DNA of 64,000 nt. Source: Solanum dulcamara (taxonomy: Eukaryota; Streptophyta; Magnoliopsida; Solanales; Solanaceae). Position numbers and translations under genes: made by a program. The notes beneath the pieces were generated by a model. It made no database searches, was not told where the DNA came from, and saw nothing but the letters and a program-made list of their open reading frames with translations. Below are positions 45,971-58,492 of the stretch, in pieces; position 1 is the first letter of the stretch, and each line of letters opens with the position of its first letter. The stretch spans positions 8,987,256-9,051,255 of the forward strand of contig NC_077248.1 in the NCBI RefSeq assembly GCF_947179165.1, written 5' to 3'.

Positions 45971-48525
45971 TGAAAAAGGGTCAAAATGCCGTCAAACTAT
46001 GTAAAATAAACAGAAATATCTTTAATTGATAGTTTGGTCAAAATAATATTCTTATTGTTACTTTAATGGGTCAAAATACCCTTTTTAAAAATAAATATAT
46101 TATTTCTTTTCTTTTTAAACACATTCTTTTCCTATGATATTTTATAATTAAAAATTGCTTATCCTACTTCAATTCGTAAAAAATATTAAGAAATAAAATG
46201 TTTTCTATTTTATTAGAAATTTTTTACTTAATCTACGTGAAAATTAATGACAAGATTACTATGAGGGGATATAATAATTACTATGAGGGCATTCCGATTA
46301 AGAAATTATGTTTAAAGAACCCTATTCTTGTTTCTTTTCTATTAAAACCACTTTAACTAATAAATAAATAAGAATGTAAACTTTTTTTCCTTCTTAATCT
46401 CATTTTTAAAATTAAAATAAAATAACTTCTTTAACCTTTTTAGCACATAATATAGGTCATATATATAAGATCATAGTAATTCCATCATTAATTTTTATTT
46501 AGATTAAAGATTAATTTTTTTAATAAAATAGAAAATATTTTAATGTAATATTTTTTTCCGAATTAATGTAGGATACTCATTTTTGTAATGTAACGACCTA
46601 TTTCCGTCGTTATGGATAGGCCAGTGGGAAAGGAATTTGGGCCAAAAAACTTCACGTAGTAATTTCAAAAAAAATTTAGCCAAGGCCACTCTTGGACAAA
46701 TTATGAGTCAGGTGAGGTCTAGGGTGACCCGATAATAGGTGAGGGGTTGAATCGACAATCTGATTAAGTTAGCTGATAGCCAAGACAATACGTAACTTTA
46801 CAAAATCACATTTGGGTGAGTAAAACTCCAAGAATTTAATTTGGCGTGAAGGATATGATTTAGGATGCCATGGGTTGAGGGTGTGCTGTGAAATGGGAGT
46901 TTAGGGCTCAAGTTCCGAGCTCTCTATTTTTGTGCAAACCGCTAGAGCGGGATGGTCCCGCTGGAGCGGGACAGTCAAGAATTAATACGGGATAAAAATC
47001 TCAGAAATAGTTTTCTACATAGAAATTATTCTTAAGACGTTAGGAGGTGATGCAGGGCACTCTTGAGCACTTTTCCATGGATGCTCACGCCAAAGGTAAG
47101 ATTTGTACTCCCTAAACTCATAATTCGATTTCTAGAATCCATAAACTATGGTAGGTAATCATTGTGGAAGGGTTTTGGCCTGTGGGTAATGGTGTAAATT
47201 AGCCCTAGGTGGGGTTTAGGATCATGGGTTGGTCTAGGAGGAGAATTATACTATAATTCGAGTAAAGTAGATCATTATATTGATCATTTATATGTATTTA
47301 CTGTCTTTAGACCAAGAACAAGCGGAATGAACCCGAAAAGGGAAAACTCTTGTACCTTAGAGTTGTTGAAGCTCGAAATCGAGGTAGGCTGGTTTTGTTT
47401 TCCGTATGTGACTCATGTACTTGCTAAATTACTTCATTGTATGCATATGTGTATATAAATAGGGAGGATTGCTAGAAATTATGTGAAATGATCACTTACT
47501 GACCTGATTTGTAATTAACCTATTCCTGATGACACAATGTTGACTACTGATTGTAATTATGGTTGTTTTGTATGTTTGGATTGTGTGTCACGTTCCGACA
47601 CAAATTTTGGATCGGGTGTCACATTCCGACACATAATAAGTGTTTGCAGGTCTCATGAGAGGGCCCTTATGTGAAATTTCATGATATTGGGATTGATGAA
47701 TTGTGATCTTGTTGAGTACTGATTGAGATAAAAATGGTTAAGTTATTCTATATACATGTACGTACTATGTTGGGTTTACTGGTCCATAATTCACTTACTG
47801 GCTAGCCGCGTGATCCTACTAGTAAACTATTGATTTTCTGTACTGATACTACACTTTTTCTGTCTTTGTTGAGTACAGGGCATATTCAACCGGCTGCGGA
47901 GAGACCTCGCTTAGAGGAGAGATAGCTGTTTGAGTTCAAGGGTGAACCATTCCTTTCAGGCCGACATGGACTCTTTTTATTCCTAGTCCTTCCTTCGGGA
48001 CCTAGATGTTTAGACACTGGTTTTATTTTAATGACTCTCTTTTGGGAATGCATTCCCTCTTTTAGACTTGATGGTTGTTAGAGTTTTGGTACGATTGACT
48101 TTCAGTTCCTAGGATGATTTTCTACATGTTTTAGTCGTTGACTTAATTTTTTCTGAGTTTATGGGAACTCAGGCCTGTTTCCTTAGTTAAGATTGTTTTC
48201 GCATCCTTATCTTGTTTATCTGTTGTGTATGTTAATCGTTGGGTTATCACAATGATTCTTCCATCGGAGGATTAGTGTGGCACCAGTCACGGCGGGTCAG
48301 GATCGTGACATCTAATTAAAAAAATATCATCATTAGAAAAAGAATGTGTTTAAAAAGAAAAGAAATAATATATTTATTTGGAAAAGGGCATTTTTGATTC
48401 ATTAACTAACAATAAAAGTATTTTTGACCAAACTACTAAATGTATGGACATTTTTATATCAAACTATCAAATGAAGATATTTTTGTTCATTTCACATAAT
48501 TTAAGGATAGTTTAGACCCTTTTCC
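45971..48525. mobile_element. Mutator-like MITE with long TIRs, split by solo LTR
   Basis: The left arm begins TGAAAAAGGGTCAAAATG. The right arm ends with the imperfect reverse complement (GACCCTTTTCC at 48515-48525). Arms pair over roughly 200 bp ('atagtttggtcaaaa' / 'ttttgaccaaacta'; 'aaataaatatattatttctt' and its complement). A 10-bp duplication ATTAATTATA flanks it (45961-45970, 48526-48535), close to the 9-11 bp of Mutator-like elements. Without the LTR it is about 830 bp and non-coding. Confidence 0.82.
46589..48310 (+). mobile_element. Solo LTR, family B
   Basis: Begins TGTAACGACC and ends GGATCGTGACA. Flanking 5-mers are TGTAA (46584-46588) and TCTAA (48311-48315), a TSD with one mismatch. 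Length 1722 bp, no internal region. Confidence 0.88.
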
Positions 48526-48535
48526 ATTAATTATA

Positions 48536-48890
48536 CATCACATAAGAATAGTTATTTTTATATCTGTTTTTTTTTCTTGGCCAAAAAAGGAAACAGTTAA
48601 TGTTTTATTTTTTGGTTAATAAAGAGTTTTATTCATTGATCAAATTAAAAAGTCATTACATAAGGAGACTAGCCTAGAAAAAATTAATGTTATCCTTTCA
48701 TCACGGAGTAGACTTTCTTTATTTAGAAAAAAAAGAACAAATTTATATTGTCTTTTCACATATTAGCTATGAACTTGGACACCATAAAACATAAAAGCGT
48801 ATGTAATTATATATTCCTACTTTATTATTAAATGATTTTTTGTATATGACACATTCTTAAGAAAAATATAGGACATAATTTAAATATTAC
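48536..48890. other. A+T-rich spacer
   Basis: Nothing recognised between the MITE and Copia-4. Confidence 0.55.
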
Positions 48891-48895
48891 TTTTC

Positions 48896-49193
48896 TGTTA
48901 TAAATTCATTGAATTGGTGGATTGTCCATTTGCTTGATACATGAACTATTTACATTCATGTATACATATTTCTTAGTTTCTATGAATTATTTTGGATAAG
49001 AATATATCTATTAATTATGAATGATCTATTAATTATGACATTTGACAAGGTGACTTTTGGAGTGATTTCTCAATCTATAGAAATGGTTGTCATTCACACT
49101 TGAAGACACTTGAATAGAAGAAAAGTTCACTCATTCATCTACATTTCTTGTCTTCTTCTCTTTATAGTTATATTATTCTGAGCTTGATTAACA
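48896..49193 (+). repeat. Copia-4 5' LTR
   Basis: Starts TGTTATAAATTC and ends GATTAACA, with 298 bp. The TA-rich middle is short compared with the 3' LTR. Confidence 0.85.
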
Positions 49194-49697
49194 ATACGTT
49201 ATCAGCACGAATTGTCTCTAATTTCAATTTTGTTCACCACGTCATTCAAGTTGAGTTTTATACCAATGATTTGATGGCGATGGTGAAAAGAAGGAGTAAA
49301 TAGTTGTTTATCAAGTTTATTCAATAAAGTAAAGAACAAGGAAACCAACAAATTATATGATGCTAACCCTATAGTAAATCTCGACATGTGCTATACATAT
49401 GTCATTTTAAGATGCTAGAGCATAGAGGTAAGTTTTATTTATATATTAAATTCTACTTTATTCAATAAGTTGATTCAAGCTTGCAGATGAATTAACGATG
49501 AGGAAAAGATTACTGTCCAAGACTAGATACACCTATACTCATGTAGCAAATAGTGGAGGGAGTCGAACTTGTGAAATTCAAGAATAAACTTAATTCACTT
49601 ATTTATATAAAGATAAAATTGTAATATTATTTAAAGGCTTGAGGTTGAGTCCTATTGTGGTTTGGCCTATTATACCATTGGTTGAGGGTAAGGGTGG
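49194..49697 (+). pseudogene. Copia-4 leader and 5' gag relic
   Basis: The primer site 'atacgttatcagcacga' is followed by A+T-rich, stop-filled sequence. From about 49643 ('gttgagtcctattgtggttt') begins the degenerate repeat that resumes at 51975 after the inserted LTR. Confidence 0.6.
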
Positions 49698-51974
49698 TGT
49701 TGACACCCAATTTGACTCTCGACAACGCAAATTAGCTATCGAGTTTCTTTAAATTTTGAACATTTTTTAAATAATTAGCTTTTATAAAAAATAAAGATAT
49801 TTTCATATTATTCTTAACTATTTTTATCTTTTTATAAATTTTAGTATAATATACATATTTCTATATAACTATATTTTTAATTACTATTTATGTGGTTATT
49901 CGAAAATCATTTCAATTTTTTTTATCTTTAACTAAATACAATGTTAGTTAGGTTAGTTTAATTATAGTTTGTATTTTTGAAATTTTTATTTTTTTCTAAA
50001 ATAAAAATCTCATTCTCCACATCGAAAAGTCATGAAGAATTTGGGGGTTTTAGAGCCTATATAAAGGCTCATATTCTCATTAAGAAGAGGGGAAGAAGTG
50101 GAGGTTTTTTAACCACCCCAAAGTTAGAAATTTTCTTCACTTGACTAGGATTTTGGACTCTTGTCCCCTGCCTAAAAGTTGTGTAAATTTCTAGCTTTCA
50201 ATCTATATTTTTCTTCGAGGAAAATAGGAGATTGAAGTCGAAATTTAGACTAAGGACGAAATTCTTATAACGTCGAACCCACGAAGGTTGGAGTCTAAAT
50301 TTTCAGTTTTTTCTTTTTATGGATTGGAGTTCTGTCAAGCTCTTGGTTGGTGGTGAAGTCGTCTTCCGCTCGTCGTCTTCATTCTCGCTGCCCGAAAAAA
50401 GGTAAAATCTTTTATTATCTTTATTTTATTTAATTATTTCATGTTTTATATTTAGTTGATTCGTAGTCTTTTTTTAGCATGTATATAAAATAGTTAGATT
50501 AATGATAGAAATTTCTTATAGTTAGCATGTGTTAGGATTCATTAGCTAGTATGTGTTAGATTATTTAATGAAAACACTTAGTTTTGTTCATTATTTTTCC
50601 AAGTAGTTTTCTTTGACAATATAGATTTTCATGTTTTTAATTTCTTCTTTTAACATGATTTAGATAATAAAAATATGCTTAGGTTATTATTTAGTTAGAA
50701 CTTTCATAGCCTAATTGATTTAATTCTTTATTTAAAATTTGAGTTAGTATAGTGTATATATTAATTCCGTGTTCTTTAGTTACTTGAATATATTTCTTCT
50801 TTCTTTTTCTTTGTCTACATATAATATATGTTGTGAGTCACCTCTAGGATATCCATCAATTTGATACCGTAACATATCATGATATATTCCTTGGTTTATC
50901 TTAAATTGAGTAGATGCTTATGTAATTTTATTTTGGTGTATGTGATAACGATTCAAGTTCATCTTTGGACTCTATCCTTGCATATTGTCAAGTTTTGAGT
51001 CTCCCATTGCTCAAGTTGCTGAAAAGTTGATACATGGAAAGAAAGTTAATATTCATGGTTTGAATATTGATATTGGTTTGTATACACAGAATACAGGTGG
51101 AAAATAGTGTCGTATACACTGATATACAATATCTATACAGTTTGATATGAAAAAAATAATATTGTATACACTGATATACAGATACAATCTGATATACAGT
51201 GATATAAACAGATACAGGGAACAAACAGGTAGTATACAGTGTGTACACAGTTTGATATACAGAAATAATATTGTATACACTATATAAATTGTATATACAG
51301 TCTGATAGATAGTGTATATACAACTGCAATATACAGTGAAATTGTCCTTAAGGCCCAAAACTCAGATGGCCCAAAGCTTAGTCTAGACATACAGAAACTA
51401 AGTGTCGGGCCATATTTTCATGTGTTATTTATTATTTATTTATATTGATTCGAGTTTTAATAATTTATTTTACTTATGTTATTTATGCTTGCTTAGATAT
51501 TAATTTTAATTTGTTTTAATTTAATTAATTTCCCTAAAGATAAACCAATTTATACTAATTTACTCTTTAAATAATTTTCTACATTTACTTAGTCATTTGA
51601 TAAACTTTTATTTTTTCTTATATACATGTATATTGTTTTCAATGTTTAAGTTTTATCATTTTTTTTAAAAAAATAATTTTAAAGTCTTTGTTTCCTTTCA
51701 AATTAATATTTTCAAAAGTTAGTCAAATAATTTTTCAAATCGTCTGATAACCGCGCGTTAGCGGCCACTTTGAATGCTTAACACCTTCTCAAAGTAAAAA
51801 TAAGAACCTTCTGCTTTTTTCTCTGAATTTTTAAGACTTTAAATTTGTTAGAGTCTTTTAAATTAAGTTTTTTTAATTTTTTTAAAAAATTAAGTGGCGA
51901 CTCTTATTTTTTAAAATTAAATTTTTCTCTATAAAGTTGAAATTAATTTTAAACCGTCTTTTTTCTATATAACA
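49698..51974 (+). mobile_element. Solo LTR, family E (Tat/Ogre-like)
   Basis: Begins TGTTGACACCC and ends TATATAACA, flanked by a perfect 5-bp TSD GGTGG (49693-49697, 51975-51979). Phrases 'ccgcgcgttagcggccactt' and 'aagtggcgactc' are typical of Tat/Ogre-type Gypsy LTRs in Solanaceae. It holds an internal 'gatatacag' minisatellite. Minus frames 50988-51358 arise from that repeat and are not genes. Confidence 0.9.
51075..51335. repeat. Minisatellite 'gtatacactgatatacag' in solo LTR
   Basis: About a dozen degenerate units of 'tttgatatacag', 'actgatatacag' and 'gtatacac' spacing. It produces long spurious Tyr/Ile/Val/Cys-rich frames on the minus strand. Confidence 0.85.
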
Positions 51975-52240
51975 GGTGGATTCAATTCCCATTGCACCAA
52001 AAGGGTAAAACATCAGTTTAAAGTCCGGATGCACCATAATGAAAAATATTTGAGGGTAAGACGGCAGATTCAAGTTCTATCGCACCAAGAGAGTAAGAGA
52101 TCAATTTGAATTTTGATATGCCATAATGATAAGATATAGGGTATGAGTCCAATAGAATTATGGCCTAACACGCCTTATATGGATAAGACATTGAGTTTGA
52201 GTCTCAATGCATTATAGTGATGATAAAATGATGACTAAAG
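51975..52240. repeat. Degenerate ~88-bp tandem repeat in Copia-4 leader
   Basis: Units begin near 51975, 52063 and 52147, each with 'gattca-ttc-at-gcacca', 'gggtaa-acatc-gttt' and 'atgcaccataatga'-like blocks. A further copy ends at 49697, on the other side of the inserted solo LTR. Confidence 0.65.
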
Positions 52241-52259
52241 AAAAAATAATTTATTTTTA

Positions 52260-52875
52260 AAGAAAAGTCACAAAATTCGTCTAATTGAATTTGCTCCATT
52301 CTCTGAAAAGAATGTGGTAGCAATACATGATAAGTTTGAAATTTGTCCAATTGATTTACTCCATTCTATCGTATAAATGTGATAGCAGTGAATAATAAGT
52401 CTGAAAGAAGACAAGTGATTGAATGTATGAATAAGGGCGTGGAGGGACAAAATTATAATAGTCATTATTATGATAATTATAAGAAAGAACACTATTGATT
52501 CTCCAAATAGTCCTTCAAAACGTGAAGGTAATTTTTGTCATCATAATTATATGAAAGGTCATTGGACCCGTGGTCGTTGTGAGATCTAATAATTTGATAA
52601 ATTATAAATCCTCCATCAAAAGAAAGGGAGATAAAGTAATAGTACACTTGACATTTCAAAATGATGTTGAGGTGGGTCATGCAAAAATGATAAAATTTTA
52701 AAGGCATGACAATGAGCTTATAATGCAAATTTATGAAGCATACAAACACTGTTAGTCAATTCCCCAAAGAGAATGTGACTTGTGATGAGTATCATGAATG
52801 CTCGACCATTCTTAAAGTGAATGAGTCAAGATGTAATAAAAATATTATGGGTTGGATATATGCCACAACTCACCT
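52260..52875 (+). pseudogene. Copia-4 gag end and protease start
   Basis: A knuckle-like 'FCHHNYMKGHWTRGRC' is at about 52525-52572, with the second Cys position replaced by Asn. Upstream text has Lys/Asn-rich gag tail character. At 52852-52873 'GWIYATTHL' resembles the start of the Copia protease site. The chromovirus LTR interrupts it at 52876. Confidence 0.6.
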
Positions 52876-54891
52876 TGTCACGATCCGAATTTGGGTGTGA
52901 TGACACTCATCTCAACCCACCGAGATAAGTCAGCCTAAAACTCAACGAAAAGTAATTGCGGAAGTAATTGAAATAAAACAAGGTTTAAATTAGTCAAAAA
53001 CAAATAATTAATCTCAAAATCCTTCAATACTAGTTGTCACGTGTACAAGCCACTAATACATTACCAAGGTACAAAATAAAATACAGTCACAATGTCTTTG
53101 TCTCTAGAATAGAACTAAAACATAATAAAAGAGTAAGATGTGTCCGCTAGATGGATGTAACAGCTACCTCGACACTCGAAATGATAGTCTCGGGTGTAAT
53201 AAAAAATTGTAGGAGATGAAGCAGGTCTGTGCTCACAACCTACACAAGTGTAGAAGCAAGGGGTGAATACCAAACAACACGGTACTCAGCAAGTGGATAA
53301 CTAAAACTAAGCAAAGCTCAATAGATACAAGTACTCCTGTCATCCCAACCGAACTTCCTTAATTACAACCTCCATAAAACCAGCCCAACTCTACACTCTA
53401 CACAATAATAATAATACATTCCACGAATACTCATCAATAGTCTCATCAAGTGAATCATATCAAGTCAAGTTCAACATATACAGAGCAATAAGTGGTAAAC
53501 AAGAATTCACAGATATTAACAAAATGCGATGCAATGCAATGAGATGATGCATGTTTGTCCTAGCGGTACACATCCGCTGAACTACAGTCCGGAACTCATG
53601 GGGGACATTTCTGTCCATATTACCTACCACGGAGCGTGTGGCCTGTCCCCTCAATATACATATCCTGCCACGGAGCGTGTGGCCCGACCCCTTTGTTTCA
53701 TAATACCTTCCACGGAGCGTGTGGCCCGACCCATTTGCTTCATATCATTTTCAATCTCAGCACTATATATCAGAACCAATGCAATCAATTCATGTTCATA
53801 TGATTCACAATAATAACATGACAACAACAATAATTTTTCTTATCTCACATCAACATAGTCATTTCACCTGTCCAAAATAAACCCATAATCACAACATATC
53901 AATTTCACCAATACATGTCATTAGATCACCATTTTATACCCCTCATCTCCATTTTTAAGGCCAATCATACAGTCAATAACTCAGTCAATTCTCATTACTC
54001 CCCAGTACACATTACACGGAAATAGAAGCATCTACAAGCTTAAAGTGAGGTTTAGAAATTCACTTGCCTTAATTACTCAAGCAATCACTCTGAGACTTGA
54101 GCCTTCCCTTTTCGTTGGGCCTCCAAATAAGTATTATCTAATCAAATAAATAACCATAATAATATTTTGAAACTAACAACACCCATGTCTAGCTTAGACC
54201 CAAAAACTCACACAAATCTATTATCAAGTTCCCAAATCTTGATGCCAATTAATAAATCAAATATTATATTTTCTAAATTTCAAACCTAGGGTTAAGTCTC
54301 AATTTCCTTCAATATCATAATTTTAATAAAATTTCTATAATATAATACACCTACTATTTAGTTACCTGTCTCAATATATCAAAACTTAATTTATAATGTA
54401 AAATAAAATAATAATAGTTAAAATTGAAGCCACTGGTTACGAAACCAGTGGCAGTAACCACGCCAAATTTCTATTGCTGTTTACAAATCAAATTCCTATT
54501 GCTTTCATAATTTCACATGATGCTAATAGAATAATAATAATAATATGACCCCTAACTTAAACTTACCTGTTTGTTGTAGTGAATCCTTTTTCGTCCTCGA
54601 CGTCGCGCAGGTAACTTTCTCGTCTATTCCCTTTATCTTTTCTATTCTAATTACTTATGTATTAAGGTAACAAACCCCACTAACCTATTTTCATAAATAT
54701 AAGAAAAGTGGTATAAGGTATTAAATAAATTATCAATTTAGACCACCAACTAATTAGTTATCTAAAAATCACCCGTCAACTAATTAACCGTAATTATCGA
54801 ATAGTCTAAAATTCCCAATTTAAATATACGAAGGGGATCTTCTATGAAAAAAGGAGGACTCGTACTCAAAATGGCCTAACGGTTCATTACA
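52876..54891 (-). repeat. Chromovirus 3' LTR, family D
   Basis: Reads TGTAATGAACC on the minus strand from 54891 and ends GGATCGTGACA at 52876, about 2016 bp. It is homologous to the plus-strand copy starting at 59472. Purine-rich AGTGGTGGA (minus) lies next to 54891 as a candidate polypurine tract. Confidence 0.88.
53622..53745. repeat. Tandem repeat 'ccacggagcgtgtggcccga' in family D LTR
   Basis: Three units of about 54 and 43 bp carry 'ccacggagcgtgtggcc', itself partly palindromic. Decayed copies appear in the other LTR at about 63795-63870. Confidence 0.85.
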
Positions 54892-54901
54892 TTATCCACC
54901 A

Positions 54902-57080
54902 CTAAAAATCATGTTCTTCCTTGAACATAGAGTAAAGGAATATACCTGAAGATTCAGAAAGATAGGGATATCTGGCACGTATATCGGCCTTCGTCTCCCA
55001 AGTCGCCTCTTCGACTGAATGGTGTTTCCATTGTACCTTCACTGAAGCTATCTCCTTGGTTCTAAGCTTACGAACCTGCCTATCTAGAATAGCTATAGGC
55101 TCCTCTTCAAATGTCAGGTCTAGACCCAACTCCACTGAATCAAGTGATAACACATGGGACATATCCAAAACATACTTCTGGAGCATGGAAACATGAAACA
55201 CGTTATGCACAACAGATAAGCTAGGTGGTAGACCAATTTATAAGCTACCTTTCTAACTCGCGCCAAAATCTCAAATGGCCCAATGAATCGAGGGTTGAGC
55301 TTTCCCTTCCTCCTGAACCACATCACGCTCTTCATGGGCAACACTTGAAGCCAAATATAATCACCCACCATGAACTTTAATGGTCAAACTCTCCGGTCTG
55401 CATAACTCTTCTGCCTACTCTGGTCTGTCAATAGTCTACCCTGAATCCTACGAACCTGCTCTATAGCATCTCTAAGCAAGTCTGTATCTAAGGAGTCCAT
55501 CTCAGCTAAGTCAAACCATCTAATAGGAGATCGACACCACCTCAAATAGAGCCATCTAAATACTGGAGTGATAACTATTGTTGTAGGCAAACTCCACTAG
55601 GGTCAAGTGTTGATCCCATCTATCACTAAAATCAATAACACAAGCTCAAAGCATATCTTCCAACACATGAATCGTCCATTCGGACTGACCATCAGTCTGT
55701 GGGTGAAAAGTTGTACTCATATTAAGTCTAGTACCCAAACCATACTGTAATACGTGCCAAAAATGCAAAGTAAATACTGAACCCCGATCCGAAATGATGG
55801 ATACTGGACACCATGAAGTTGAACGATCTGACTAATATATAATTGGGCTAGCTTATCTGCTGTGTACCTTACCTTAACTGGAATACAATGGTCGGACTTT
55901 TTCATCCTGTCAACAACCACCCATATAAAATCATAACCACCCACGGTGGGAGATAAGCCCATAATGAAGTCCATGATGATCATTTCCCACTTCCAAGTGG
56001 GAATAAGCATCCTCTGACTCATGCCCCTAGGCCATTGGTGCTCACACTTTACCTGTTGGCAAGGTAAACACCTGGACACAAACTCTGTAATATCCTTCTT
56101 CATCCCACACCATCAATAGTGCTGGCTCAGATCATGATACATCTTGGCTGCTCTCGGATGGATAGAATACCTTGAACAATGAGCCTCCTCCAAAATAAAT
56201 CTAGTCAGGTCACCCACCTTAGGCACACAAATTCTGCTGCCAATCCTCAGTACACCTTTTGAATCAAGTACCGCCTCTTTAGCTTCACCTCTTAATACCT
56301 TATCTTGAACGATACATAACTTTTCATCCTCGAACTGTCTCTCCCGAATCTGCTCAACCAAGGAAGAAAGTGCCTCCACAAAGGCAAGAACACCACCATC
56401 CTCTGAAATCTACAATCGAATAAGGTTATTATCTAGCCTATGAATATCTCTAGCCAATGGTCGCTTCTCAACTTGGATCTCGACAAAAATCCCCATACTA
56501 GAGGACTTCCTACTCAAGGCATCCGCCACCATATTGACTTTTACTGGGTGGTACAAGATAGTCATATCGTAGTCCTTCAGCAACTCAAGCCATCTACATT
56601 GCCTCAAGTTCAAATCCCTCTAACTGAATATAGACTAAAAACTTATATGATCGGTGAAGACCTCGTAATGTACACCGTATAGGTAATGACTCCACAATTT
56701 AAGCACGAAGACTACGGCTGCTAACTCTAAATTATGAGTAGGATAGTTTTTCTCATGGGCCTTCAACTGTCTCGAAGCATAGGCAACCACTTTTCCCTTT
56801 TGCATCAACACTCCGCCTAAACCAATACCGTAAGCATCACAGTATATAGTAAAGCCCACACCCTCCCCGAGTAGCATCAAAACAGGAGCCAAAGTCAATA
56901 AATTCTTGAGCTTTTGGAAGCTCGCCTCACACTCGTCGGACCAATAAAAATCTACGGCCTTCTGAGTCAATCTAGTCAATGGAGCTACAATAGTGGAGAA
57001 GCCCTGCATGAACTGTCTGTATTAACCGGCTAAACCCACAAAACTACGAATCTCAGTAGAAGAAGTAGGCCTTGTCCAAC
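54902..57080 (-). pseudogene. Chromovirus pol: RT end, RNase H, integrase, chromodomain
   Basis: From right to left: the RT end 'RPTSSTEIRSFVGLAG', a stop, '[19 protein letters not shown]'; RNase H '[20 protein letters not shown]' and '[20 protein letters not shown]'; integrase zinc region 'CSRYSIHPRAAKMYHDL' and 'CLPCQQVKCEHQ'; integrase core 'MDFIMGLSPTVGGYDFIWVV'; and C-terminal 'MHNVFHVSMLQKYV'. The chromodomain is 'AILDRQVRKLRTKEIASVKV' and 'QWKHHSVEEATWETKADI' (about 54940-55100). Stops and frameshifts are numerous. The chromodomain places it among chromoviruses. Confidence 0.9.
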
Positions 57081-57141
57081 CTCCGAATCCGGGTGTGATG
57101 GCACTCATCTCAATCCACCGAGACAAGTCAGCCTAAAACTC
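57081..57141 (-). repeat. Remnant of chromovirus 5' LTR (last ~60 bp)
   Basis: 'ctccgaatccgggtgtgatg' to 'cagcctaaaactca' matches 52884-52943. It abuts pol directly, marking a deletion junction. Confidence 0.85.
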
Positions 57142-58310
57142 ACACTTGGAGAACAAACAAATCACTGTGCAATATATAGCCATAAGTTATATTTTTAAAA
57201 AGTACGGTTTGCTTAGAGGCATAAAAGGGTTTACACAAAAGTCCTAACATTATTAAATAGAGATATATTCTCTTGTGGTGGATGCAATGTGGCTTGTTTC
57301 AGTCTGAAAATAGATGAAATATATGAATATGTGTAATAAATAATTATCATGTCTAGCTAGACGATGAAGGCTATATGAAAATTCTTGAAGGATTTAAAAG
57401 ATCTTAAAGTGATTCCATTGAGTACCCGAATGATTGTGAGATTGCTTGAAATAAAGAAAGATCAATTCCAACCCGATGAAAATGATTGAAAATATCATTT
57501 ATTGGTGTAGTTGGTGCACATACATATTGTTGGTTATGCAAATGCTAGAAGATTATTACATAACGAAAGTTATGTGAGAAGATTGTCATATTATCATCAA
57601 GTTATGATAAGATACTAATAAAGAAAGTGACTCAATACATAAAAGATGTGTGATTTTCTTTGAGAAAAAGAGACGAGCTTCAACAAAATTGGAATGTTCA
57701 ATCTCCGAGTTAGCATCAAAGACATATCTTTGGAGAATCATGAATATGAGTTTATTTTATTCCAATGAATATATCCAAGGAAGAAATGATTGGTTAAGCA
57801 GATATAGGATATTCATTTGATCTGCATGCATGACGCTCAGTCTTAAATGAACTATTTGTTTACATGTGGAGGCATAACAATATCTTGACGTTCAATGAAG
57901 CAAACACTATTAGCCACTTCTTCAAATCATGCATAAAAAATAGTCATTCATGAAGAAAGTCAGGAATGTGTTTGGTTGAAAATAATGACCTATCATATTT
58001 ATGAAATGTGTGGTTTTCCTTTTAAAAGGAATATCTCAATCACCATATACGAAAATAATACAACATATATAACTTAATTGAAGAAGGACACTTCAAAGGA
58101 GTCTGAACGAAGTACATTTCACCAAAGTTAGTCTTCACATATGATATTCAACAAATTGGTGAGATAAAAGTTCAATATATCTGTTCAAATGATAATCTTG
58201 TAGACTTATTCACTAAGGCATTGCCGACATCAATATTTGAGAAGTTAAGATATAAGATTGGAATGCACCGTCTCCGAGATATCAAGCGAAGCTTTCATCT
58301 AGTGGAGTAA
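57142..58310 (+). pseudogene. Copia-4 RT and RNase H remnants
   Basis: 'MKILEGFK' (about 57377) runs into 'STRMIVRLLEIKKDQFQPDE' (about 57420-57480), which parallels 'MVVRSLKVDKDSFRP' of Copia-1. The YVDD segment between them is deleted. RNase H relics follow: 'LFTCGG'-like text near 57855-57900 and the tail 'SNDNLVDLFTKALPTSIFEK' at about 58180-58245. Stops are abundant. Confidence 0.8.
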
Positions 58311-58492
58311 AATACGCGTTGTACTCTTTTTTTTAATAATGATGTTGTTCCAGTTGGGTTTTCCTAGTAACATTTTTAATGAGACAACACTTAAAGCATA
58401 TTAAGAGATGTATGTACTCTTTTTTCTTCACTAGTTTTTTTCCTACTGAATTTTTCCTAGTAAGGTTTTAGTGAGACACGTTATCTATGGAC

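Larger units (their letters stand above)
52876..57141 (-). mobile_element. Chromovirus (Gypsy, Tekay/Del-like) with large internal deletion
   Basis: A complete 3' LTR (52876-54891) is followed on the minus strand by pol from late RT to the chromodomain (54902 to about 57080), then only the last ~60 bp of the 5' LTR (57081-57141). gag, protease and most of RT are missing. The left flank within Copia-4 is CACCT; the right TSD cannot be verified because the 5' LTR is truncated. Confidence 0.88.

Noticed and set aside
50988..51358. Minus frames of 101 and 113 codons rich in Tyr, Ile, Val and Cys, looking like small membrane proteins
   Set aside because: They are direct translations of the 'gatatacag' minisatellite within the family E LTR.
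53460..53813. Frames on both strands across 53460-53813
   Set aside because: Both are produced by the family D LTR and its 'ccacggagcgtgtggcc' repeat.
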